This document shows, in pieces, positions 46,309 through 56,950 of a stretch of DNA of 64,000 nucleotides. The DNA is taken from NCBI GenBank assembly GCA_030847615.1, contig JAUMIR010000005.1:63577001-63641000 (forward strand), in the 5' to 3' direction. The notes under the pieces are model-generated. The model had not been told where the DNA came from and searched no databases. It worked only from the letters and a program-made list of their open reading frames with translations. Position 1 is the stretch's first letter; the number at the start of each line of letters is the position of its first letter. The position numbers were made by a program, and so were the translations under genes. The DNA is from Gambelia wislizenii. Lineage: Eukaryota > Chordata > Lepidosauria > Squamata > Crotaphytidae.

Positions 46309-48179
46309 AAAAAGAGAAACATACATATACACTGCCTGATTTCCAACATCCACACTTCTGTGTAGAAACTGTCCTGCCCTGAAGATGAGCATTTGGTCAC
46401 ACAATTCCTACCTAGTCCCAGTTCTTTTTAGAGTCTAAAATGTGTGGCTCAGACATACCCTCCATTAGAACTCAATCAGCATGTGTGGCTGTTTGTATAT
46501 ACCTGAGTGACTGGTTGTAAGAGAGGAGACGTCCTTGACAATGAGGGGATGCCGGGGTGAGGGGGAGAGTAGAGATTGGTATTTTACAAAAGGATTCCAC
46601 AGATCAAATGAAATGGAGAGTGGTACACTGAATATTTCACGAAAACAAAGGGAACCATTTTAAAGGATGTCATACTCATGCTTGCCTCTGTTTTACAACT
46701 TATGTATTTCACATTGATGTCAGTGAAAACCCTGAAACACACAATGTCCAATGAATATAGTTATAAATGAATATAGTTATTAAATGAATCTTTAACAATA
46801 GGAACATGCAACTCCAGAATTAGCCAGCTAGATCTAAAAAAGAGTTTTAAGAAATAGTTTTAGTGCCTCAGCTATATAGTTTACTTGCGCTATTTGTGGA
46901 AAGCTCCATGCACCAGAAGACTATGAAGGAACAGGTCATTGGTTCACAGAGTAACAAAGAGAGTAATATATCTTCCTCTGATCAGTAATCCTTGGGTGCA
47001 CTTTGGTGCACCCAGAAATATGGCATCATGCCCACTTGGATGCCAGCAATAAAATAGAGATGAGCTCAATAGAATCCTTATGAGGATTCCAACTGGAAAG
47101 GAAGGAAGATGTTCTATATACACACACATAAAAAACAAACTATATGTTGCTCAGCAGAATCAAGCACTATAATTTCTCTTTGAAACAAAATCTTGGGGGG
47201 GGAGTATAGGGTTATGTTTTGAAATTTCACCCCTGGAGAGTGTAGAACGGTTGTATGAAACAGTTACAAACAAAGGTAATCTTCTTCTGCTTCTCAGCAA
47301 ATGACCAGCTCATTTAATTACCTGGTTAAAAATAACTCTGTTTTCCTAGCTAATATGCTACTCGGTCTGGACCATTTTAATCCAAGTGACCTACCGTTGA
47401 CAGGAGAGAAGGAAAAAGGAAGTGTGCAGGATGTTAGAAATTCTCAGCAACATAGTAAATCCTTTAGTGTAAAGAGAATGCTCTTCTTCTGCTGAACATT
47501 TCCAAACATTTTACTTTATCAAGTTTGAGGAAAATGCTGCCCATGGGTCCCACATGGCCCTTGTGGCCTCATTTGTGGTCCCTGAAGACCCCCTCCCACA
47601 AAATCCCATATGTACAATTTGCTGGGGGTTGGGGTGTTGCAGAGTTTTCAACTGCAAAAAGGCTCAAAATGTAATGTTAATGTAGTGGCTTTGCCCCTAC
47701 AGCTACACTTCAGATGCCCAAATAGTTTTCCAATGAGGGGAAAACCTAAAATAAACAGCGAAAACCAACCAAAGATGAAACTGAAAGTGACATGGACATC
47801 ACTTCTGGTTAAGTCAGAATCGCTGGTGTGGTGAGGAAGTAAAAAAAAAATGGTTCCCATCCCTTCTACAATGGCTCACCGTTATCTATAAAACTGAAGG
47901 CATCTTACCAAAAATTGAGATAAGTCATTGAAAAATACAGGAAAAAAACACTCAAAACCATAGGTACTTCTGTATGTACTATACATCCTATGCATTCATA
48001 TATAAGCAAAACTTGTTTATTCTGATGTTAGGTTTGCTTTCAAAAGTAGAGGACCAATGTCTCCAATTAAGAGTACTTGCCATGTTTGAACTGGGTATAC
48101 ATCTCTTCTTTGTTTGGACTGGAAATTCTTGGAAGAACCCATGTAAACTGTGATGAGGTTTCTAGAGGAAAAATAGGTA
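46309..48179. other. Unassigned stretch
   Basis: No supported gene. Around 47520-47860 CCATGGGTCCCACATGGCCC and a G/A-rich right part recall a decayed hAT-like insert, but the ends cannot be paired. Confidence 0.3.
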
Positions 48180-48265
48180 CAGTTATCCCTCTGTATTCAC
48201 AGATTTGGTATCCATGGATGTAAGTATTCACGGCTTGAAAATATTTGTTAAAAAATAATAATCCA
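48180..48265 (+). mobile_element. Tigger-like end fragment
   Basis: CAGTTATCCCTCTGTATTCA directly after TA, then TATCCATGGATGTAAG and TTCACGGCTTG. Only the left end remains. Confidence 0.6.
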
Positions 48266-48353
48266 AAAAGCTATTTTAGTTGAATCTCCCCATTAACACT
48301 TGTGTGAACAAATAACTTAACACTCCTGCTAGGGATGCTCTATCTTTAAAAAT

Positions 48354-48587
48354 GAGAGCCAGCATGGTCTAGTGGTTTGCATGTTGGACTTTGACTCTGG
48401 AGACCAAAGTTCAAATCCCTGCTTGGCCATGGAAAACAACTGGGTGACCGCAGGAAAGTCACATTCTCTCAGCCTCAGAGGGAGGCAAAAACCCCTTTGA
48501 ATAAATCATGCCAAGAATACCTTGTAATAGGTTCGTCTTAGGGTCACCATAAGTTGTAAATGACTTGAAGACACACAACAACAATAA
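48354..48587 (+). mobile_element. Sauria-type SINE, nearly full length
   Basis: Head AGAGCCAGCATGGTCTAGTG, box B-like AAGTTCAAATCC, core AACTGGGTGACCGCAGGAAA, tail block AGGGTCACCATAAGTTGTAA then GACTTGAAGACACACAACAA. A 9-bp target duplication ATCTTTAAA flanks it (48342-48350 and 48588-48596). The best SINE copy in the window. Confidence 0.93.
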
Positions 48588-48596
48588 ATCTTTAAA

Positions 48597-50304
48597 TACT
48601 GCTGTTACCTGTACCTTTCTTGGTTGCAAGATAAAATTCAAAGTTTATACATCTCTGGACCAAATTTAATATACAAATTTTTGATATTTGATTGCATCTT
48701 GTGTTTTGACGCCTTGCTGGTACTTCATATGGTTGTCATTCCTTATTTCATCATTGATTTTGTTTTCTTTTTATAAACTGCCTTGAGATCACATGGCTGA
48801 ACTCAGTTTGGCATATAATTTTCATAGAGTACAATCCTGTGTCTCCATATTTACTCAGAAGAAAGTCTATTGGGTTCAATAGAACTTACTTGTAGATTGG
48901 TGAGTATAGGCTTTTAGTCTCATGACTCACCAGGAACTAGCACCTGATAGCTCACAGACCAGCACTATTCTGTGGGCCACCACTTTGACTAGTATTTCCT
49001 TAGTACTTTTACTGATTTAACACTCTCTCTTTTTTCTATGTAGTCCAGCCATCACCACCACTGTCGTCATCATCATCATGGATTTGACTCACCAAGAACC
49101 TGGAACCAATTAAACAAAGCTGCTGGAAAAATTAAGGTCCATCAACTCACAAACGCACCATCTTTACTTGCCACTCTTTTTATGCCATTGAGTCAAGACT
49201 GGGATATATTGTTATCTAACATTTCTTTTGAACTGTTCTTTGCAATGCCTGTTTGTAAATAAAGCTCCAGTTTTCAACAGTATTCTCAGTAACACATTGG
49301 AAAATACTGTTTTGTTGCATGGCTGCCACAACTCCAAGGGCATATTTTTGGATAGGCTCCCAATGACTCTTTCATGCTGCTCCCACACAGTAAAACACAG
49401 TTTTTGTTATTATAACCACATGAAGAGCTGTTCCTCACATTTACAGAAAGAGTCAATAGGGTAAAAAAAAAATGCTCTGAAATAAGTGCTCTTCATTTAG
49501 GTGCTTCTGTGTTTTCACCAAGTCTCTCTTAATGTAATTTTTATTTATTTTGCCAAGTTAACTTTCTGTAGATTTCAGTCTCGTGTGTTGATTTTTGCAA
49601 GAATTGAACAAGATTGGATTATTGAACCAAAGTCAGATACTTTGCTGGCTGATTAAGCTTCTGTAGCTCATTAGATAGTGTGTTTGTTTGTCTGTGTCCC
49701 TCAAGGAGTGATATACACCAATTTAATCCTTTAATCTGGTACACTGCTAATTTGCCCTAGAGGATTCATATAGGGTCCTTCTAGGTCAGTCACAGACTTA
49801 AGGCTGAGGGGGGAAATGTTTTAGTATGTATTCTTAAGATTTGTATAATACTGAAATCAAACAAATTGCTCCACTGTTTTCTTAGGGCTCAGACGGCGGG
49901 GGACGTTTAAGGGTGCTGTGAACACATGGTCTCCAGAACTTCCAGTTCTCTTCCCCATCACCCATAAAACAATAAACAAGAAGCTTTAGAAACTTGAGGG
50001 TGTTTTTCATACAGTTTCTGGTGTCATATGAGGAGCTGCTATTAGAGGAAGAGAAGCCAGAAGCCCCATTCACTTTCTCAAATTCTTACATGCTTTGGGA
50101 ATGGCCCTTGAATTGTGGTTATGGGTTGTATCCTATAGTATCTTTGAAAAACCTGGAAGTCTTTCTATTTGCACAGTTAAGGATAAGTAGTTTTGGTGAT
50201 ATTCCCTGTTTACCTTCATCTTTCTTCAACATTCCCACACTGTTTCAGAAGGCTGATCAGAAGGAATCTCTTCATTATTATGTACTATCTCAGAAAACCA
50301 AGAC
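48597..50304. other. Unique-looking stretch with candidate conserved segment
   Basis: Includes a CACCACCACTGTCGTCATCA-type short repeat at 49049-49080. The 49480-49750 segment is complex, AT-rich and free of transposon motifs. No coding frame is recognisable; a 104-codon frame at 49994-50308 has no motif that I know. Confidence 0.35.
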
Positions 50305-50307
50305 TTA

Positions 50308-50883
50308 GGACTTTATTAGACGATTCCTTTAAATGTTATTTTGCCAGCATAAAAAAAAATCCATTTTTATGCCAGCAAAAGAATGCCCCCCCCACCACAC
50401 TTACCTTCTCTCCCAGCAGAAGGCTTCCCCAGCAATGAAGAGGAAGTGAGCAAAGCCCCATTTGCTTCCTCATTTGAAATCCCACAAGACTTCATCGTGC
50501 GGGAAATTTAAACATAAAACAAAAAATAAAACATTAAAAGTGAAAAACAGCACATACACACACTTTAAAACTTCCAAGTAAACCAGGGAAGGTTTTAAAA
50601 AGTGTTTCACTTACCTGGATGTCACAATGTCACCCAGAAGTGTTCACGCTGGACAGCCCATTGACACTGCATTCAGTTAGTTAAATGGCCTGAGATTTCA
50701 CAGACCAGCAATGCCGGCACCAAAATGGGATGGGGAATCTATTCACAGCTCATCCCGTCAATAGAAAGACACACCACAAGAACAACAGCGGAGTGCAAAA
50801 GGATAATGTTGTGTGATATTGGCATCCTTTTGCATTCCTCTGTTATTATTCTGGTGCCACATTAGCCACATCTGATCATCTCC
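50308..50883 (-). mobile_element. A-family element A4
   Basis: Left end GGACTTTATTAGACG, right end ACATCTGATCATCTCC, flanked by TTA (50305-50307 and 50884-50886). Read on the minus strand it carries CATCCAGGTAAGTGAAACAC (site I, about 50620-50600) and AGAAGGTAAGTGTGG (site II, about 50408-50394). Paired TTTTTATGCCAGCAAAAGAA and TTTTGCCAGCATAAAAA segments form a subterminal hairpin at 50341-50388. Confidence 0.85.
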
Positions 50884-51250
50884 TTAGAAACAGTTGGTTG
50901 CAAAAAGCTAGTTACTTTTAATGAATTTGTTTTTCTATTACAAAAGATACATTATAGTTGTAACTTAACGAAGAATGATTTCAGTCCTTTTATGATATAA
51001 ATGTAACATTTTGATTACTTTTATAGTTTCAAGGTGTGACCTCTCTAAATGGTAGAGGAGGAATATATCATTGTTCAAGTGCTGGCTTATGGCTCATGAT
51101 CTTTCCTGGAGGTTGAAGAGATTACAAGATGAATATGAGGAGTTTATGTTTGTATCATGAATCTACCATTCAATTTTTTTAATTATTTAACAGGAAACCC
51201 CATCACTTACTTCTGAGAAATGGAAGAGCAAAGAGTTCATATAAATCAAA

Positions 51251-51827
51251 GGGCTTGTCTACACTGGTGGGAAACCCCACACCTACCTCATAGCCATGGC
51301 GGATTTCTTTGATCAGCTGTGGCCCTGTAAACACCACACACCGGGCTTGTCTGATTATAGATCAGAGTATCCCACCACACTGTAATCTGTGTTGGAGTAA
51401 AAGGCTGGTCCTATGCTGATCGCATGTCCTATACATTGTACTGTTTCTGGCCACATGGCCGGGGCTGCTCCAGGTTCTTTTCCCTGTTTGTTCATGCATG
51501 CAAATAAACGAATATACATGATCCCAGAGTACTGTATTACTGAATAAGCAGAGATATGTTTATCCAGATAAGAACACAGTAAAAAAAATTAAGTACCAGA
51601 ATGGAGCCGTGTCTACTGGATGTCCCGCCCTGACTGTGCTCCAAAGCCAATCCTTTGCCACCACACAGCCAAAAATTTTCCATCAAATGTGGAACAACTG
51701 TGAATCTTACAAATCTGGAGTTTCCTGCAGAAACCCCGGTAATGCTCACCATTAAAAATGTTGTGTCAACTGTGTCATGAATATAGGATGAGTATGTGTT
51801 TGTTTGTTTGCCTGTTTAGACAAGCCC
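51251..51827. mobile_element. D-type DNA transposon, copy D5
   Basis: Ends GGGCTTGTCTACACTGG and GCCTGTTTAGACAAGCCC form an 11-bp perfect inverted repeat. The body differs from D1-D3, so it is a separate subfamily. The flanking triplets AAA and TAT do not match. Non-coding; contains an internal second GGGCTTGTCTGATTATAG at 51343. Confidence 0.6.
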
Positions 51828-51829
51828 TA

Positions 51830-52300
51830 TAATGTTAAATAACTACTCTGGGAGTGCTTGCAACTCCAACTGTAACTAATTGGTTTTTAAAAAATAATAA
51901 TAATAACTTTCTAAGCTTGCAGAAGACAGCTAGGTTAGTTTTTGTTCACATAGATTACTTTGTTGTTATTTTTTATATATGAAAATCACAAATATATCCA
52001 GAGAGCTGCAAACACAATGGATGTGGAAGAGAGTAACACAAAGTACAGAAGTCGTGCTTCTGGTTCTTGCACTTTCTCTGTAATATTGAAAGCTCACACT
52101 CACCATCCCTTCCCCTTCCAACAGGTGCATAACTCATGTTTCCAGTAGAGGATTTTTACATCTGAACACAGAATAACGGTTGTAACCAGCAGGCAGTAGC
52201 AAAACCAGAGTAGCACATGTGGATCATTCCACATGAAGTACAAGATCAAAGTACACAAAGTAGTGTGTGAATGTGTATTGCCTCTCACATTGGGCATAGC
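51830..52300. other. Unassigned AT-rich stretch
   Basis: No gene or repeat with identifiable ends. Confidence 0.3.
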
Positions 52301-52552
52301 TTTTCCTTTGTTTTTTTCCGGGCTGTGAGGCCGTGTTCTGAAATAGTTTCTTTCTGACGTTTTGCTTGCATCTGTGGCTGGCATCTTCAGAGATGATTTC
52401 TCTGAAGATTTCTCTGAGATTTCTCTGAGGATGCCAGTCACAGATGCAGGCAAAACATCAGAAACAAACTATTCCAGAACACGGCCTCACAGCCTGGGAA
52501 AAAAAAACAAGGAAAATCTATGGATGCCGGCCGTGAAAGCCTTCGACTTCAC
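52301..52552. mobile_element. Inverted pair of Penelope 3-prime tails
   Basis: The left arm (from TTTCCTTTGTTTTTTTCCGG) is an antisense tail and the right arm (to GGAAAATCTATGGATGCCGG) is a sense tail. They meet around 52395-52430, where GATTTCTCTGAAGATTTCTC repeats slightly. The arms pair over roughly 95 bp. Both lack coding sequence. Confidence 0.8.
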
Positions 52553-53228
52553 ATTGTGCATAGCAATTGCACAATGGGTTGTCTGCCATGACCACATGCA
52601 ATTCACTATGTTGGCATTCAGTGTAGGGGTTGTGTAACATAACTACACTGGCAGATGTATATACTATTCTGAAGCAATACAGGATCTCAGCCAAACAATG
52701 TAAAATAGATAATACTGCTGAAACCATTTGAAACCTCTGGTACCTCAAAAGCACTGTAATAAGGATACAGAAAGCCATGTTCATTTGAATATGCCTGAGA
52801 GAAGAAGTGGGGGACTCAGCCTCAATTCTTACACTTCCCTGCTTTTAATATAACTGCAAAATATACCAGGTTTGGGGACATAACCATGGTGGTGCACAAT
52901 TCTGTGCAGCACAGCAGATCTTGGTCTCTAGAAAGTGAGATGGTAGAAGAATAGTGAAAAGTCTAATAATTTGGGCACTGCCATTTGTGTGTGTTATTGA
53001 TTTTGTTAGTAGCTTCAAGCATCCCTGGGTGACTGAATTCTCATTTTATAGATGAGAAAATATGGCTGCAAAAGAATGTATTTGTTTGTAAAGTGTGTTT
53101 AACTGCCTTTGTGCCACATGTTGCTCATTGCAACCTCTCAGACCATTCAAGGCTTAAGCGATATTTGATCCCTTGCCTCACAAAGCACAAACTCAAATCA
53201 AATTTCAATAAAGTAATATATTTTATAG

Positions 53229-53265
<37 letters not shown>

Positions 53266-54273
53266 GTCTTTCTTATCTTAATTTGTTCCAAGCAGTTTAT
53301 AATGAAGATGCAAGTAATGAATATGAGTAATTTTTTTAGTCCACTGTTAAGTGGTCATTCATAAAAATATGTCCCAAATAAAGGTTAATTAAAATATCAA
53401 CCAAAACAAGCACAATGAATAGACTGAAAACATTTAGTTGTTTTGACAGAAACACCAGGAGAATTTTGAACATCAGAGTTCAGGGAAGAATCTGCCCACT
53501 CCATGTTACAATAATAGACAGGTCAGGGATTTGAGAGGATTTTTTAAAAGCTGCAAAGGAAATTGAGGAGAGGCAAGCAATAAAAATATACGCAGTGGAG
53601 TGTGAATTAATGCTGCAGGCAAAAAGAGAAGGGCAGCCAAAGGCAGAGTGAACTGTTCAGCCAAAGTTATTAAGGAGATGGGCTATAACAAATATATCAG
53701 AAGGGTGGAAATTGAGATAAAGGCAAGCCTTTAATAAACTGAAAAAGTGATGAAATCAACAAGGCATATTCAATAAAACCAAAGATATGTTCAACTGAAA
53801 ACCTGAACTTCTTTAAAAAAAAAAAAAAACAGCTTAAGCACAGAAATAAAGACATTAGGCCTCTTCAAGCATTCCCTGTCTCATTTTGGAAAACTGCTAT
53901 TCTAAAGTATGTGGAGATCTTCCAAAGACCATACATAGAGGCTCCCATCTTCTAACCCTAGTCCTCCACATACAGAGGGTAATGGAAGCTGCTGGCAAAG
54001 GGGGGGGGGGTTGACTGGTGCTTTCCCCCTCAATGCATGTATAAATTATGTAGCAAATACCTGCATAGCATGAATGCCCCTGATTTATAATCAAATAATA
54101 ATTTATCATTCAAACAACAGTGAGCCCTTCTGCATGGGTAACCAGGAAGAACAGATGGATCCATCATCCTATCCCACCAAAACAAGTGAGATTGTCCTAG
54201 GACATATGGAATCCTAGCACTCTCATGAAGTGATTTTGCAGAAAACTTGAAGGGAATTACTTTAATTGACCGA
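52553..54273. other. Unassigned, with (TA)n
   Basis: A (TA)n microsatellite occupies 53232-53263 and an A run 53815-53830. A short open frame across the (TA)n has no meaning. No gene supported. Confidence 0.4.
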
Positions 54274-54880
54274 GGGCTTGTCTATACAGGCAAAAAAAAA
54301 AAAAACCATACTCAACTCATACCAGGAGCTGGTAGAACACACAATGTCCTTCAGGATTCAAATCAAATACAGTTATTTTGGGCACCTGAGGACTTAGATG
54401 CAATTTTTTAAAAAAACTAACTTGTATACTGCATTTTCCAGGGGGGGGGGAACTGGTTATTGTACATGTGACTACTTCCAAGTTGGCTTTGGTGTGGATC
54501 TGGGGTGGGGTCAGGTTATTTCCTCTGATTGTATTTACATTTTGCCAGTGTGCAGTCATTATTATTTTTTTGAAGATGCGTTTGTGCAGATGCTTGTATA
54601 TCATTATTAGTGCACCTCTGCCTATTTGCATATTCACATATTCATATTCATGATGGGAAGGGGGGGAAAAGCAGAGAATGTGAATTATAGGACATATGAT
54701 TATAGCAGGTCTGCCCTTTTACACCAAAGTGAGCTCGTGTAGGGGAACTGTGTGCTTGGTAATGCCGCTCTCATTTCACTTTAACAAGAATGTGTGACAT
54801 TGACAAGATATGTGTGGAGTCACTGTGGACTAGGAAAATGTAATTTGAAGCAGACGTTTTTTGGCTATGTAGACAAGCCC
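54274..54880. mobile_element. D-type DNA transposon, copy D6
   Basis: Ends GGGCTTGTCTATACAGG and GGCTATGTAGACAAGCCC pair over about 13 bp with one mismatch. The body is unlike D1-D3. Flanks CGA and TAA do not match, so no TSD. It lies just upstream of the GC-rich Tigger-like element. Confidence 0.6.
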
Positions 54881-54989
54881 TAAATTAGACTTAAAAGCAG
54901 TTTGCTCATGTACAGTTGTCCCTTCACATTCACGGGGGTTAGGTTCCATAGACCCCCGTGAATGTGAAAATTCCGTGAATAATGACAGC

Positions 54990-55690
54990 CCTCCACCCGC
55001 CCTCCCCAAGCGACCCAGAGGCCTCCGGAGGCCTCGCAGTCGCTTTTCCCTGCCACCCCCCGCCCTCCCCAAGCGACCCAGAGGCCTCCGGAGGCCTCGT
55101 GGTCGCTCTTCCCGGCCGCCCCCCGCCCTCCCCAAGCGACCCCTGAGGCCTCCAGAGGCCTCGAGGTTGCTTTTCCCTGCCGCCCCCCGCCCTCCCCAAG
55201 TGACCCCGAGGCCTCTGGAGGCCTCGCGGTCACTCTTCCCGGCCACCCCCTGCCCTCCCCAAGCGACCCCAAGGCCTCCGGAGGCCTTGCGGTCACTCTT
55301 CCCGGCCGCCCCCCGCCCTCCCCAAGTGACCCCGAGGCCTCCGGAGGCCTCGTGGTTGCTCTATCTCGGCGCCCCCCCGCCCTCCCAAGCGACCCCCGAG
55401 GCCTCCGGAGGCCTCGTGGTCACTTATCCCTGCCGCCCCCGCCCTCCCAAAGCGACCCCGAGGCCTCCGGAGGCCTCGTGGTCACTTTTCCCGGCCGCCC
55501 CCCACCCTCCCCAAGCGACCCCCGAGGCCTCCAGAGGCCTCACGGTTGCTTTTCCCGGCTGCCCCCCTGCCCTCCCCACGCGACCCCGAGGCCTCCGGAG
55601 GCCTCGCAGTCACTTTTCCTGGCCGCCCCCCGCCCTCCCCAAGCGACCACGAGGCCTCCGGAGGCCCCGTTGTCGCTCCCCTCACCACTT
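54990..55690. repeat. 63-bp GC-rich minisatellite, 11 units
   Basis: Units start their 18-bp palindrome GAGGCCTCCGGAGGCCTC or a close variant at 55018, 55081, 55145, 55208, 55271, 55334, 55398, 55460, 55524, 55588 and 55651, a period of 62-64 bp. The linker reads CCCGCCCTCCCCAAGCGACC. The period near a multiple of three and the lack of A/T keep long Pro/Arg-rich frames open on both strands. No protein is inferred. Confidence 0.92.
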
Positions 55691-55740
55691 TCCCTGGACT
55701 CCCCTCGCCTCCCCAGCCCTCCCCACTCCCTCCTCAGGCC

Positions 55741-55985
55741 TTCATGGGGCCTCCGGAGCGCCTCCAGAGGCCCTGTGAAGGCCTCCCCAGCCCTCCCCAC
55801 CCCCTCCCCAGGCTTTCATGGGGCCTCCAGAGCGCCTCCGGGGGCCCCGTTAAGGCCTCCCCAGCCCTCCCCACCCCGTCCCCAGGCCTTCATGGGGCCT
55901 CCGGAGCACCTCCGGGGGCCCCATGAAGGCCTCCCCAGCCCCTCCCAGGGCTTTCACGGGGCCTCCGGAGGCCCCATGTCACGGT
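55741..55985. repeat. Second GC-rich array, about 74-bp units
   Basis: TTCATGGGGCCTCC-type units start at 55741, 55815, 55889 and 55951 (the last TTCACGGGGCCTCC). Each is followed by GGCCTCCCCAGCCCTCCCC. The unit shares the GGCCTCCGGAG core with the first array, so it probably derives from it. Confidence 0.85.
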
Positions 55986-56419
55986 TTTGGGGGGGCCCAG
56001 GGGTCCCCCCCAAAACCACGAATAATCAAAACCGCGAATGTTAAGTTCACGAAAGTGGAGGGACAACTGTATTTTGGCAAGGTTATGCACTGATCTCCTG
56101 TTAGTATGCTCTACTACCTATAATTTCTCATAATTGGCAATATTGGACATTTTGAAGGGGTCAGGTAGACTGGGGTGATCCAAAGTAAGGTCAGATGGAG
56201 GTCACAAAGACCTTGGAAGGTGTCTTAGAAATATTTTAGTAAGTATAACCAAGCTAGGATTAAGCAGAGCCCTTAGTAAACAAAATTATTAAGGAGATAT
56301 GTGATAATTCCTTCTTGGGCTCCTTAATGATGAGTCACACATCCTAAACAATCAAGTGAACTACACAAACCAAATTCCCAGGATATATCCCTCAGAACCC
56401 CTCCTGTCCTATGAGAGGT

Positions 56420-56950
56420 TGTCATAAACCCATCAGTTCCAATCTCCCAGCCATTAAAGAGAATCAGTGGAGTTTCATGCTCCTTTGCTCCTCTTGTGGG
56501 AGAGTCATTTAGCCATTGTTGTAGCTAAAACGTGCCTTCAAGCATAAAATGGGTTATAAATACCTCAGTCTAAACAACAGCAAAGTGTACCACGCTCCCT
56601 GTCAGTGCACCCCCAGAATAGAACTTGTAGTGCCACCCTCAGACTTCTATCTGAGTACTTCTCTATTCTTCAAGACTGGTAACTATCATCCTATTTCCCA
56701 AATCAATTCCTCTATCCAACCTTTCTGCCTTAACTCTTCAATAGCCTCATGTGGTTCTTGTGAGCATGCATTGTGTGAGTGAATGCTGTTTGTCCTGTTT
56801 CCAATAAAAGAAACATTTATTTCACTTTAACCTGGAATCCTCTGCAGTTAGTACTTTTATACATAGGTGAAATGGTCCCAAAGTTACCCACCTCTCACAA
56901 CCTTCCATTTGAGCTAATAATAATAATTACCCCGAATATTAATATAGTTT
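56420..56950 (+). mobile_element. LTR-like repeat, second of a pair
   Basis: Homologue of 31975-32480. It carries CCTCAGACTTCTATCTGAGT, CCCAAATCAATTCCTCTATC, AATAAAAG at 56803 and CAGTTAGTACTTTTATACA. TAGGTGAAATGGTCCC follows. Ends not resolved and no coding region adjoins. Confidence 0.5.

Larger units (their letters stand above)
54913..56069. mobile_element. Tigger-like (pogo) element filled with GC-rich arrays
   Basis: Both ends read CAGTTGTCCCT inward and sit in a TA target duplication (54911-54912 and 56070-56071). A subterminal hairpin (CACATTCACGGGGGT against ACCCCCGTGAATGTG) lies at 54925-54965, and the right end has AATAATCAAAACCGCGAATG near 56020. These are pogo/Tigger hallmarks. 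No transposase is present. Two tandem arrays occupy the interior. Confidence 0.85.

Noticed and set aside
54990..55690. CRISPR-like spaced repeats
   Set aside because: Both repeat and linker are conserved between units, so there are no variable spacers, and the context is a vertebrate genome.
54975..55778. 267-codon Pro/Arg-rich open frame and overlapping long frames on both strands
   Set aside because: They come from a GC-rich 63-bp array whose period is close to a multiple of three and which lacks A/T stop codons. They have no non-repetitive protein sequence.
54990..55985. CpG-island promoter of a host gene
   Set aside because: The GC-rich block is bounded by transposon ends and consists of tandem arrays. 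No exon or splice pattern follows.
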